The translations under genes and the position numbers were made by a program. 64,000 bases of DNA from NCBI RefSeq assembly GCF_947623445.1, contig NC_135244.1, positions 18,786,860 through 18,850,859 of the forward strand. Reading direction: 5' to 3'. Positions 12,796 through 23,995 of this stretch are shown piece after piece (position 1 is the stretch's first letter; every line of letters begins with the position of its first letter). Origin of the DNA: Clavelina lepadiformis (taxonomy: Eukaryota > Chordata > Ascidiacea > Aplousobranchia > Clavelinidae). The notes under the pieces are model-generated. The model did no database searches. It was given only the letters and a program-made list of their open reading frames with translations, and was not told where the DNA came from.

Positions 12796-14152
12796 TGCGA
12801 AAGTCAATATTGGAGAGCAGTGCTGTGTGGAACTAAATGTATTATAAACCTATACCATAACCTAATCCTATACATACACCATAACCATAACCTATACCTA
12901 TTTGATATAAAGCACCGTACTCTGTAATAAATATCGTATAAACTGTGCTTTCTTTCCGCGATTGAAGTGTTTGACTGATTAAGCTAACATGTTTTACATT
13001 TGTGACCTATCATTTGTATGCATGTTCATTTTCCAAATAGCTATCACCTATGTATGATGTTTCCATATTTGTTCTAACGAAAATGTTATGTAATAATATA
13101 TGTGCAGCATTTAGAACATGGTTTGCGTTTCAAAACAACTTTGAAAGATACATCAGGAGCAACTATTTTTACATTTCGTAACAACGATGTTGTAAAACAG
13201 TTAATATTTTCCATCTTTCGTTATATAATGTTGAATTAACGGTTTCACGATTAGCTGAATTTAGGTAACCTTAAATCGAGCACAGATTGCACCAGGAAAA
13301 ATGATGGATAGCCTGTTTGATCAGCTAATATGCCAGTATCGCTAAATCAGTATCAAAATATTTGTTTAAGTCATTTCAAAAAACAGATTCGGATCCGACA
13401 GTGGGTGGTTTAGAAACGCATTGTGGGTCATATTAACTCTAATGCTGTTTGCTAATCGCAACTGTTATAAACGACCTCTTTGTTTGTCAGATGAGTGAAC
13501 CTGGGATGTTTTGATCAACGAGTTATATCTACGTGTCACGAGGAACGTATATAAACTGGCAAAACAGTGTAAAACCAGTTCAGTCACGTATACTAAACTG
13601 AAGTGACAGCCGAACTGTGTGTTGCAGATGGTAATCACCAGGCAAGGCCAGACGGAACCAAGTATGCGGTACTACCATGGCAATAATGTTTGTCATGTGA
13701 ATGCACATTTAGCGCAAATTTCAGCGTCACGACACGGAAATTGCCTAAGTGATTTGAGCTTAGCACAAACATGGAACTCACAAGCATAATATCAAAGTAC
13801 AGTTACCCTATAGATTTTTCTGGCCAATTGCATTATAAGAGTATCTAAAGTAAGAGAACTGCGTGAGCTCGTTATGGTGACACAGTGCACCCTGTTACTT
13901 TTGTCAGTTTCATGTCGGGCAAAAATATTGCTAAACAATATATACTCGTTTGTAGGGAGTTATGTGTAAAGGCTACTGCAAAACTGAACCTTCAGGATTT
14001 ACTAAAACCATGAGATAAGAAAAGCGTTGGAATATGAGTAACAAAAGATGCAATAAAGAAAACTTGTTTGCTGTATAGGCGCCTACCGCAATTGATTTTT
14101 CATTCTGTGCATAGAAGATAAGTTTTAGTGGTTTCAAATTATTGCTTGCAGT
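12796..14152. other. Intergenic between copies 2 and 3
   Basis: It starts with a degenerate ACCATAACCTAT-type simple repeat at about 12843-12903 and the 3' UTR of copy 2. The rest is duplicated at 18793-19973 and contains the upstream region of copy 3. No separate gene was recognised. Confidence 0.5.
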
Positions 14153-16557
14153 ATGGATATTACACAGCACGGTCTGCTATTAATTGCATTGCTCAGCAAT
14201 TTGGCTTCCATCGTGTTCAGTGTTTTTGATGCCACCGGTACAGGAGGTGAGTCACTTACTTTTAGCTCGAATGTTTCAATGTTTTTTTTCTTACTTTGCC
14301 CATTTCATTTGGGAACCAACGCAAAACAAATTCGTTCTTTTCAGGTTTCTTCAACAACTCTATCTCCTATCTCAGCCTAAAATATTATGAGGAAGTTACT
14401 CCAGCTCCGATTGTATTTGGAATAATATGGCCTATTGTCTACGTTTGGAACTTGGCTGGTGTACTCTACATCGTAGCTTCCGTGAATCTTCCAACTAACC
14501 AAAGTCCAGTAAACATGTCTCCAACACTTATATCCAAGGTATGGTCGAAATTACAAGGATCAAACCGTGTTTTTAGAATTTAGCATTTATACTAAGCAAA
14601 ACCTTCTCTGTCCAAGGGCTTTCTGGTTTTCTATTCTATTGGCTTTTTGTCGACTGTTGGCTGGCTCTTTGCCTATGACCGAGAAAGCCTGGAATTGTCC
14701 TTAGTCGCTTTGCTCCTCGGAGTGGTTAGTTTAGGAGCATCATTAGGGATTTCGTACAAGCTCGTTTATGATAATCTGGCCAAGTTGGAGATGAATAGTC
14801 AAGGTGAGCGTGACGCGACACCTGATCGAAAGACACTTTATCGAACGACACTTAATCGAACGACAGTTTATCGAAAGACACTTAATCGAACGACAGCTGA
14901 TCGAAACGACACCTGATCGAAACGACAGTTGATCGAACGACACTTTATCGAACCGACAGTTGATCAAACGACACTTTATCGAACCGACAGCTGATCAAAG
15001 CGACAGTTGATCGAATCGACTGTTGCTTCTCCCGCACACAGTCATAGCAAAACGTGGCGTACCGTTGCATTGTTTGCTGTAGAAAATTAAAATTTGGTGA
15101 CTTTTCATAAAAAATGTTCAGCTATCTGTCCATGTTTGTTTGATAAAGTTGGATTTTGTAATTTTTGAGATGTTGTGATATTTATATAATTTTGCTCTCT
15201 CTCCGCATTGAAGCGTATTACTCATTTACGCACCAATAACTTGACTAACTATTCTTTTTCGTTCTCTTTTCACAGCGGGGGCGCGGCGTAACAAGAAGAA
15301 TTTATAGAAATGTGTCACTTTTAGAAATACCTAATTTACACTAAATTCACTTTCTTTAGTTTTACAATTATGATGTATACAGGAAGCCAGATGATGTTTC
15401 TACTAACCTGTAATAATCTCATCAGTCTACGACGCATAGGTTTCTAGGTTACTCTCGTACTTAGTAATTCTCGTGCGTATTCTTGTGATATCTTATTAAT
15501 ATGTGGGCGGGCCGGCCGCCATGCGAAATCGTACACTTTATGATACAAATATAAAATATAGATATAAAATATAAATCGTCAACTTTATGATATATACATC
15601 ACAATTCATTAATGCACACCATTACAAAGACCGCACATCACAATGGCTCACTGTTTCAATGTTTGAGAAACACGCAAAAATCTTGCTTGAACTGTCGGTT
15701 CGATAAAATGTCGTTCGATCAACTGTCGTTTTGATCAACTGTCGGTTCGATAAAGTGTCGTTCGATCAACTGTCGCCTCGATTAACTGTCGTTCGATAAA
15801 GTGTCTTTCGATCATCTGTCGTTTCGATCAGGTGTCGTTCGATAAAGTGTCTTTCGATAAAGTGTCTTTCGATAAGGTGTCATAGTACCCAAGGTGAGAT
15901 GACAGATGAAATTATCCCGGGTGTTACTCATTTTTGTGGGTTTAATACTAATCTTCGTTTTCTTATTTCTTATATTTTCCCTACAGAAGTTCTTTGGTTG
16001 ATGAGGATTCTTGTTCAAAATGGACTTGCTTTATTTGCCACTTGGTTATCTGTGGCCTCGGCTATTGGATTTTGCGAACTGATAACCTACAAAGACAGCC
16101 CTGGCTATGGCAAAGCAGTTTTAAGAGGTCAGTTGGCCTTAGTTGCTGAGGTTGCAAGCTTCTTGCAAAAAAGTCCATATTCTTCTATATACGGAAATTT
16201 AAACAAATCTTTTTTTAAGGTTTCCTCACAGAGGAGGACGCTTCAACTTTGACTTTGTCGTTGGTGCTTTCTATCATTGTTACCTGGTTCATCATGGAAA
16301 ATTTTGTTTGGGAGAAATATTGTCGCTACACCTTGTCCGTCTACCCGGTCTACATTCTCGCTCTAGGTGGCCTGGTTGGCAGGCTTCAAAAAGACGAAAA
16401 CGCGATGAGAAATTTCGTGCTGGCTTGCGTTGCTCTCGGGATTGCCAGTTTGGCTTTTCTTGCGAGAATAGCACTCACTGTGTACAGGTTGACAACACCA
16501 AGCAGCCGAATCTACAAGGACGATCGTCAAAAGCTGAAGCTCCATATGTATGAGTAA
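14153..16557 (+). CDS. TspO/MBR-related membrane protein, copy 3 (type II), intron 3 enlarged by a transposon
   Basis: Exons 14153-14246, 14345-14538, 14617-14803, 15987-16127 and 16220-16557 give 317 residues, phases 1,0,1,1. This type II paralogue starts MDITQHGLLLIALLSNLAS. It carries EEVTPAPIVFGIIWPIVYVW in helix 2, YDRESLELSL before helix 4, and ends KLKLHMYE. In place of the CKRTHD of type I copies it has SYKLVYDNLAKLEMNSQ. Intron 3 holds a 1081-bp Mutator-like element whose target duplication includes the exon-3 splice donor, so two donors now flank it. The upstream donor joins directly to the exon and is assumed to be used. A polyadenylation signal lies at 16924-16929. Its partner in the duplicated block is copy 5. 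Confidence 0.75.
14809..15018. repeat. Left inverted array of short tandem repeats
   Basis: About thirteen units of the form (T/C)T(G/T/A)ATCGAA(C)GACA(C/G), alternating GACAC and GACAG endings. This is the mirror image of the array at the right end of the same element. Confidence 0.85.
15690..15889. repeat. Right inverted array of short tandem repeats
   Basis: About a dozen units such as GTGTCGTTCGATAAA and CTGTCGTTTCGATCAA, the reverse complement of the left array. Together the two arrays could form a long imperfect hairpin. Confidence 0.85.
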
Positions 16558-17020
16558 ACGAAAAAGCAATACCAAATTCATATCCTCGATTGTAAAGCCA
16601 TTAATCTTTAATCACAATATATAAAGTATATGCAACTTTGATCATTATTTACACACTGATAATGGTAACACATTGCTCACTTGATTTCTGTTACGCCGTG
16701 TAAGCTAGTATGGCAGACAACGTTTTTGATTATAAGTTTTTGGTGTATATAGAAAACTTTAATGAGACATCTACACGCAATCGTTATATAGCCATAACCT
16801 ATACCGAATATGTACGGCTATACACTCGTTACATGTGTAGCGCCGCTTTTAGTAGACCCTGAAGCAATGTAACGCAATACTCTAACGAAAGAGTCAATTG
16901 TTCCGAGGTCCAAATGCTTGTCTAATAAAACTGTGTGTTTTGCAACGATTGTTCTTTTTTTGATTTTAGCTTCGTGATTGCAATGAAAATTATCCTAACT
17001 ACAGTCCGTGCTGTGCTGCT
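16558..17020. other. 3' region of copy 3 and end of block A
   Basis: It contains the 3' UTR of copy 3 with AATAAA at 16924-16929 and the right end of the duplicated block. The same stretch follows copy 5 at 21285-21713. No gene seen. Confidence 0.6.
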
Positions 17021-17285
17021 AAAGTGAGTGAAAGTCTAAAAACCTATTGACCTTAAGCCAGAGAAGAGTTGTTAGTAAATATACCGGCAAAAATGTTTCA
17101 ACAGTATGTGGTGGCTAAGCAACTATTACCAAAGTGTGTTACAAAATAAACCTAAATTTGTCAACAATTCGATGACATATGCGTGGAAACAATTATGATG
17201 AAATAATGTGCTTGGCGCAGGTGTTTTTTCTATTAAGTATGAACCAAATACTTTCTGGTGGCGACGATAAATAGCGTACTTAATA

Positions 17286-17776
17286 AAATTTATCGAACGA
17301 CACTTAATCGAACGACAGTTTATCGAAACGACAGATGATCGAACCGACAGTTGATCGAACGACACTTAATCGAACCGACAGTTGATCAAAGCGACAGTTG
17401 ATCGAATCGACTGTTGCTTCTCCCGCACACAGTTATAGCAAAACGTGGCGTACAGTTGCATTGTTTGCTGTAGAGTGTAGAAAATTAAAATTTGGTGACT
17501 TTTCATAAAAAATGTTCAGCTATCTGTCCATGTTTGTTTGGTAAAGTTGGATTTTGTAATTTTTGAGATATTGTGATTATGTGATATTTATATAATTCTG
17601 CTCTCTCCGCATTGAAGCGTAACGTTTTCGTTAACTCATTTACGCACCAATAACTTGACTGACTATTCTCTTTCGTTCTCTTCTCACAGCGGAGGCGCGG
17701 TGTAACAAGAAGAATTTTTAGAAATGTGTCACTTTTAGAAATACCTAATTTACACTAAATTCACTTTCTTTAATGC
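17286..17776. mobile_element. Truncated copy of the tandem-repeat-ended element
   Basis: The segment repeats the left array (17286-17406) and the first part of the core (17407-17773) of the element at 14809-15889. It then stops abruptly against the first base of exon 3 of copy 4. The right half and right array are missing. The core ends in CACTTTCT and exon 3 begins with the same eight bases, a microhomology at the breakpoint. Confidence 0.75.
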
Positions 17777-18792
17777 CACTTTCTGATTTCCTACATTATG
17801 TTATTCCTCCTCCCCATCGCATGGATTTTCTCCTTTGACAACGAAATCCTGGAGCTATCTCTGACGTTTCTTATTTTGGCAGCCTTGACAGCCTATGTGA
17901 CCATTGGGATATCCTGTAAACGGACTCACGACAATCATAAGATATTAAAGAACTCAAAAAGTAAAGGTATGTCTGCCAGTGGAAGTTTGTCATTGTTCTT
18001 ATAGAGCTAACCTTGCCAAGGCCTTGAGTGCTATAAATATACTAATACTGTTTTAACAAGCCGTCCTTAATGAAAATAAAACGCATTTACTTTGAGTTTA
18101 TGATATTCTTTATATTACGGACGATATCACTGAAGTATTTTTATTGTATTGCACTGGATATGTTTTTCCATATAGTAATACACTATCATACCTCATTTTG
18201 TAGCAATGCTCTGGTTGACGAGAATCCTTGTTCAAAATGGTCTTTGCGTGTTGGCAACATGGCTGACAATTGCAATGTTAATTAACGTCGTCAACGTCAT
18301 CATTTATTACAACAGCCCTGGATTAGAAGTTGCATTACGTAAAGGTGCGTTCATTGTTCTTGCGTTCAAAATGAAACAGTTATGGTACTACCGTGCTACA
18401 CATTATTAAAACCTATCAAACAGATTATGTGGAACTTAAATTCAGCTTTCCCTTTTCCCATAGATACCCTTAACCAAGAAGATGCTTCGACTGTTGGATT
18501 GTCGATTTTGTTGTTTTTCATCATTTCCTGGTTTATAATTGAGAACGTGATCTGGGAGAAATATTGCCGTTATAACTTCACCATATACCCTGTCCTTATC
18601 CTCGGTTCAGGCGGCTTGGTTGCTAGGTTACGGGTGGAAGGAGGAACACGAAACTTAATTTTAGCGTCCGTGGTTTTAAGTATAAGTTCACTCGCTTTTA
18701 TCGTCAGGATAATACTGTCAGTGTATAGATCAAGGTCAAGAAACCGAGGCAAAAGTGCTTCACCATACACCCTCGGTGACAGTGCTTTGTAA
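17777..18792 (+). pseudogene. TspO/MBR-related membrane protein, copy 4, 5'-truncated (type I)
   Basis: Exons 3-5 (17777-17966, 18204-18344, 18464-18792) are intact in sequence, splice sites and frame, and nearly identical to copy 2. Exons 1 and 2, the intron-2 acceptor and the promoter are gone, replaced by a transposon fragment. The first in-frame ATG is at 17798, inside the third helix. Any product would lack the N-terminal anchor and the ITPxG...IWPxIY helix. The sequence 5' of exon 3 reads TTTAATGCCAC, with no AG acceptor. It still has the polyadenylation signal at 18869-18874. I call it a pseudogene, although the lack of decay suggests the loss is recent. Chimeric transcription from an upstream exon cannot be excluded. 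Confidence 0.75.
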
Positions 18793-19973
18793 TGCGAAAG
18801 TCAATATTGGAGAGCTGTGCTGTGTCGCACTAAATGTATTACATGTATTACAAAGTACCGTACTCTGTAATAAATATCGTATAAACCGTGTTTTCTTTCC
18901 GCTATTGAATTGCTTGTCTGATTACGCTTACATGTTTTGTGTTTGTGACCTATATTCTGTATGCATGTTTATTTTCAAAATAGCTATCACCTATGTATGA
19001 TGTTTTCGTATTTGTTCAAACGAAATTGTTATGTAACAAAATGTCTGCAGCATTTAGAACAAGATTTCCGTTTCAAAACAACTTTGAAAGATACATCAGA
19101 AGCAACCATTTCGACCTTTCATAACAACGATGTTTTACCACAGTAAATATTTTCCATCTTTCGTTATATAATCCTGAATCAGCGGTTTCAAACTCAGCTG
19201 AATTAACGTAATCTTAAGTCGAGCATACATTGCATCAGGAAAAGGATGGACGCCCTGTTTGATCAGCTAAGATTCAGATCCGATACTGAGTGGTTTAGAG
19301 GCGCAATATAGGTTATATTAACTCTAATGCTGTTTGCTAATCGGAACTGCGATAAACGACCTCTTTGTTTGTCAGATGAGAGATCCTGTGATGCTTTAAT
19401 TATAGAGTTTGGTCTACGTGTCACGAGGATCGTATATAAGCTGGCAAAACAGTGTAAAACCAGTTCAGTCACGTATACTAAACCGAAGCGACAGCTGAAC
19501 TGTGTGTTGCAGATGGTAATCACCAGGCAAGGCGGTAATCACCAGACGGAATCAAGTATGCGGTGCGGTACCATGTAAATGCACATTAAGCGCAAATTTC
19601 AGCATCACGACACGGAAATTGTCGAAGTGATTTGAGCTTAGCTCAAACATGGAACACACATGCATAATATCAAAGTGCAGTAGGCCTATAGATTTTCCTG
19701 GCCAATTGCATTATATGAGTATCTAAAGTAAGAGAACTGTGTGAACTCGTTACGGTGACACGATGCACCCAGCTGTAACTTTTGTCAGTTACATGTCGGG
19801 CAAAAATATTGCTGAGCAATATACACTCGTTTGTGGGGTCTATGTGTAAATGTTATGAGTAATAAAATGTGCAATAAAGTGAACTTGTTTGCTGTATAGG
19901 CGCCAATAGCAATTAATTTTTCATTCTGTTCATAGAAGATAAATTTTAGTGGTTTCAAATTATTGCTTGCAGC
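18793..19973. other. Intergenic between copies 4 and 5
   Basis: Counterpart of 12796-14152 in the duplicated block, with small insertions and deletions (for example, it lacks the ACCATAACC simple repeat). It includes the upstream region of copy 5. No gene recognised. Confidence 0.5.
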
Positions 19974-21284
19974 ATGGATATTACACAGAGCGGTCTGCTA
20001 TTAATTGCATTGCTCAGCAATTTGGCTTCCATCGTGTTCAGCGTTTTGGATGCCACCGGCACAGGAGGTTAGTCACTTACTTTTAGCTCGAATGTTTCAA
20101 CGACTTTGTTTCTTACTTTGCCCATTTCATTTGCGAACCAGCGCTGAGCAACTTCGTTCTTTTCAGGTTTGTTCAACAACTCTATCAACTCTCTCACCGA
20201 AAAATATTACGAGGAAGTTACTCCAGCTGGGATTGTTTTTGGAACAATATGGCCTATTATCTACGTTTGGAACATTGCTGGTATAGTCTACCTCGTAGCT
20301 TCCGTGAAGCTTCCAACTGACCAAAGCCCAGTAAACATGTCGCCAACACTTATCTCCAAGGTATAGTCGAAATTACCAAGGTCAAACCTTGCATTTAGCA
20401 ATTGGCATTTATACTAAGCAAACCTTCTCTGTCCAAGGGCTTTCTGGTTTTCTATTCTATTGGATTTTTGTCGACCGTTGCTTGGCTCTTTGCCTACGAC
20501 CGAGAAAGCCTGGAATTGTCCTTCGTTGCTTTGCTCCTCGGAGTGGTTAGTGTAGGAGCATCATTGGGGATTTCGTACAAGCTCGTTTATGATAATCTGG
20601 CCAAGTTGGAGATGAATAGTCAAGGTGAGATTAGAGATGAAATTATCCCGGGTGTTGCTCATTTTTGTGGGTTTAATACTAATCTTCGTTTTTTCACTTT
20701 TTTATATTCCCTACAGGAGTGCTTTGGTTGATGAGGATTCTTGTTCAAAATGGACTTGCTTTATTTAACACCTGGTTAACTGTGGCCTCAGCTATTGGAT
20801 TTTGCGAACTGATAACCTACAAAGACAGCCCTGCCGAAAGCCAAGCAGCTTTAAGAGGTCAGTTGGCTTTAGTTGCCGAGGTTACAAGCTTCTTGCAAAA
20901 AGTCCATATTCTTCTATGTAAGGAAATTTAAACCAATCTTTTTTTAAAGGTTTCTTCACAGAGGAGGACGCTTCAACTTTGACTTTGTCGTTGGTGCTTT
21001 CTATCATTGTTACCTGGTTCATCATGGAAAATTTTGTTTGGCAGAAATATTGTCAGTACACCTTGACCGTCTACCCGGTCTACATTCTCGCTCTTGCTGG
21101 CCTGGTTGGCAGGCTTCAAAACGAGGAAGACGCGACAAGAAACCTCCTGCTGGCTGCGATTGCTCTCGGGGTTGCCATTTTGGCTTTCCTTGCGAGAATA
21201 GCAATCACTGTGTACAGGTTAACACCACCCAACCAAAAGTACAAGGACGATTGTCAAAAGCTGAAGCTCCATATGTACGAGTAA
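19974..21284 (+). CDS. TspO/MBR-related membrane protein, copy 5 (type II)
   Basis: Exons 19974-20067, 20167-20360, 20438-20624, 20717-20857 and 20950-21284 give 316 residues with intron phases 1,0,1,1. It is the duplicated-block partner of copy 3: MDITQSGLLLIALLSNLAS at the start, EEVTPAGIVFGTIWPIIYVW in helix 2, KLKLHMYE at the end. Intron 3 is short and has no transposon, so it gives the pre-insertion state of the copy 3 donor site. The first donor is GTTAGT rather than GTGAGT but is usable. A polyadenylation signal lies at 21622-21627. Substitutions relative to copy 3 keep the frame throughout, which suggests both are functional. Confidence 0.75.
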
Positions 21285-23995
21285 ACGAAAAAGTAATACC
21301 AAATGTCCTCGATTGAAAAGCCATTAATCTTTAATCACAGCATATGAAGTTTATGCAACTTTGATCATTATTTACAAACTGATTATGGTAACATATTGCT
21401 CACTTGATTTGTGTTAGACAACGGTTTTGATTTTTAAGTTTTACGTATAGAAAAATTTAATGAGACATCTACACGCAATCGTTATATAGCCATAACCTAT
21501 ACTGAATATGTACGGCTATACACTCGTTACATGTGTAGCGCCGCTTTTAGTAGACCCTGAAGCAATGTAACGCAATACTGTAATGAAAGAGTCAATTTTT
21601 CCAAAGTCCAAATGCTTGTCTAATAAAACTGTGTGTTTTGCAACGATTGTTCTTTTTTTGATTTTAACTTCGTGATTGCAATGAAAATTATCCTAATTAC
21701 AGTCCGTGCTGTGTCGTTCTTCAAGTTCGTGTAGTCTCGTTGTGTAGTCTGAAGGTTAGCGGTTAAAATTGATTGTGCTTTTGATGAATAAATGTGCTTA
21801 ATCTAAGAAGGTAGCTGTGTTGTGTTATGTATAGCCTATTGTCCTATTCACTGTAAGCTTTTAATTGATGAGAATAATGGCAAATTTAGAAATGTAGTTT
21901 TGTTTAAGAGAAAGAAGTTTCGCGTTAATCAAGAGTTTTGGCCAGAAACCGTCGGTTGCAGCTTGGCATATTACCGTTTTAAACATCCCCTTAACAAATT
22001 AATTTTTTCTGAAGAATATTTGATAAGGAGCTTACATAATTGTGTGTATTCAGTCTGATAACATTATGTAACTTGTTACATAATAACTGTCATGTTGGAC
22101 AACAAATGAAATACTGTATTACATAAGGTCGAATAAATTAAAGCTGAGTCATGGTGTTACGTGTTAATTGCTGAGCAACCCCGGAGCTATGAACGTTTGA
22201 AGTTAATTTTTAACGGTCCCGGTAATCTAAATTAACTCAACCGATGAGCCTGAAAAACTAATTCCATTTAGCTAACTAGCTAGCTAGATCTTTCCGTCAT
22301 CCGTCTACAGGGCGACGGTGCAGGTGTATCCACTGAACTTAAAACGGATGCACGCAATTACTTCCGAGAATTTAACACTTATTTGGTGCAACATAGGCTA
22401 GAGAGCCTATTTTCTCTGAGTTTGCAAAAAGACTTAAGGTGTTTCGATCTATCGTCAATCGTTAGAGAATTAACGTTTTTAAACGATTTTACTCAAATTT
22501 ACCTGGATAGCGAACGAAATTGAAATCGTTACATAAAACAAATAAGTTACAGCAAATCAAACAAAGCAATGCCTTAAACGTTGTAAATTGCTAAGTTTTG
22601 AAAATTTAGGGATTTAGTCTAGTTGTAGCCTAGTATTTACGCCACAATAAAAGTTTGGCATTGTACCGACAAAAGTGCCATGCATATTGCGCACGCACTA
22701 GATCTTACATGTTTTTTTAAGAACATGAAATTTGGCTGCAGAGGCTAGGTTATGCTAAGCAGTCTGCAGTATTACAGCTCACGTCATGCTGAGTTTCACA
22801 GGGTCAAATTATGAAATGTTTAATGAAAGTAAGAATGTACAAGTATAAAGTTATTAAGAATAAAAAACGCAACGCAACAGTATGAAAGTCGCAACAGTAA
22901 AGAATTTAAAAATATTTTCGGACATACATTTGTGTTGCAAAAATAGAAGTAGGCTACATATTAGTGCGTGTATGAATAGCCACGTGAGTACTTCATTCTA
23001 CGGTTCAATTAACAATCAACTTGCCCTGACTAATAAAAGCGTTTTAGTTTCTTTTTAACGATCCGAAACGGGCGAGACATTGATGACAAGGCTGGAAAAA
23101 AGGATTTGTTTACAAGATTTACTGGTCACGTGTTGTTAACCACGTGACGAGACAAACCTTTTGTTGTTTGGAAAAACAACTTACGTAACGACAGACGTGA
23201 TGTCAGGCCAGGAAGGTTTCATTGGCTGCTTGTAGCATTAGTTCGGCGTTGTTTTGTGTGAACCATTGATGAAACGCTGGTTATAGGTTAGCGTACAAGT
23301 GTAAGGAAAAGAAAGTCCTTTGGAAAGCCACAAAGTTAAAAACCATTGACTAGTGTGTGCTTGGAAAAATATCCTACTTTTTAATTGCTTCGGTTGAACA
23401 AACCTGTGCCCGTAGCCCCCCGGTACAGCCTATGTTGCTTAACGCTGGTTGATGTTGAGGTCACAGACAGTAGAGCCGCAGAGGCGGTCGAAGTCAGGAT
23501 TTTACACACCTTATGTCATTCGACTTTAAGTTCATTTGTTTCCTTGTGCTTGCCGAGCAAACTAAAAGCATTAAATAAAGTAGTTATCGTATAAAAAGTT
23601 CCCGTGTACTTTGCAAACTTTCCTATCTGTTGCTCAATCTTGATTCAGACCAGGCTTTGATTATGGGCCAGGACCAGTATAATTCTAAAAATTCACTCTT
23701 ATGATGGCGCCATTAGCTGTCAATCTCTGCCGTGTTTACTTATTGTTGTATTAGCCTTGGTATAGGCTATATGAACCTGTTTTATTTTAGATTTGATACT
23801 AATGTAATCAAAGTGAGCATTGACATAAAGATGTTATTACGGTATAGACAAAATGATTTCTAAACATGCATTTGCTTTTAGGAAAAATTTATTTACACAT
23901 TATTTATTTTAAGACTTACATAAGCTATAAAATATTGCATAGTTGTGTTTTGCATTGCCTTTTTGTGTCTGCATCAACCTATAAAAAAGATCATC
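21285..23995. other. Intergenic between copies 5 and 6
   Basis: The first 430 bp are the 3' region of copy 5 and the end of block B. Beyond 21713 the sequence is unique within the window. The open frames at 21822-22058 and 23385-23594 show no domain-like sequence or supporting splice sites. It should include the promoter of copy 6. Confidence 0.5.

Larger units (their letters stand above)
14809..15889. mobile_element. Mutator-like non-autonomous DNA transposon with tandem-repeat ends
   Basis: The 9-bp sequence CAAGGTGAG occurs immediately before (14800-14808) and after (15890-15898) this segment, and once only at the empty site in copy 5 (20621-20629). That defines a 1081-bp insertion with a 9-bp target duplication, typical of Mutator-like elements. 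Both ends are arrays of about 14-16-bp units (TTATCGAACGACAC and variants) in opposite orientation, at 14809-15018 and about 15690-15889. The last 20 or so bases of each end align as an inverted repeat apart from the outermost nine. The central core (about 15019-15690) has no long ORF. Related cores occur at 17407-17773 and 50185-50493. Confidence 0.85.
10324..17015. repeat. Tandem segmental duplication, left copy (block A)
   Basis: The block starting AAAGTGAGTGAAAGTCT at 10324 restarts with the same sequence at 17021. The end of block A (TACAGTCCGTGCTGTG, to about 17015) matches the end of block B at about 21713. Block A contains copies 2 and 3 with their flanks. Identity is high in exons, introns and intergenic DNA, which points to a recent duplication. 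Only about five bases lie between the two blocks. Confidence 0.85.
17021..21713. repeat. Tandem segmental duplication, right copy (block B)
   Basis: A copy of 10324-17015 that lacks the equivalent of about 10585-11780 (upstream region plus exons 1 and 2 of copy 2). It also lacks the transposon in intron 3 of copy 3. About 490 bp of transposon-derived sequence fills the first gap. Confidence 0.85.

Noticed and set aside
15275-15310. Acceptor-like CTCTTTTCACAG followed by a short coding-like stretch inside the transposon core
   Set aside because: The possible exon stops within a few codons and has no donor; copy 3 splices cleanly without it.
14809-15889. CRISPR-like pattern of short regular repeats
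   Set aside because: Units are adjacent without unique spacers, are inverted at the two ends, and sit in an animal gene inside a 9-bp target duplication.
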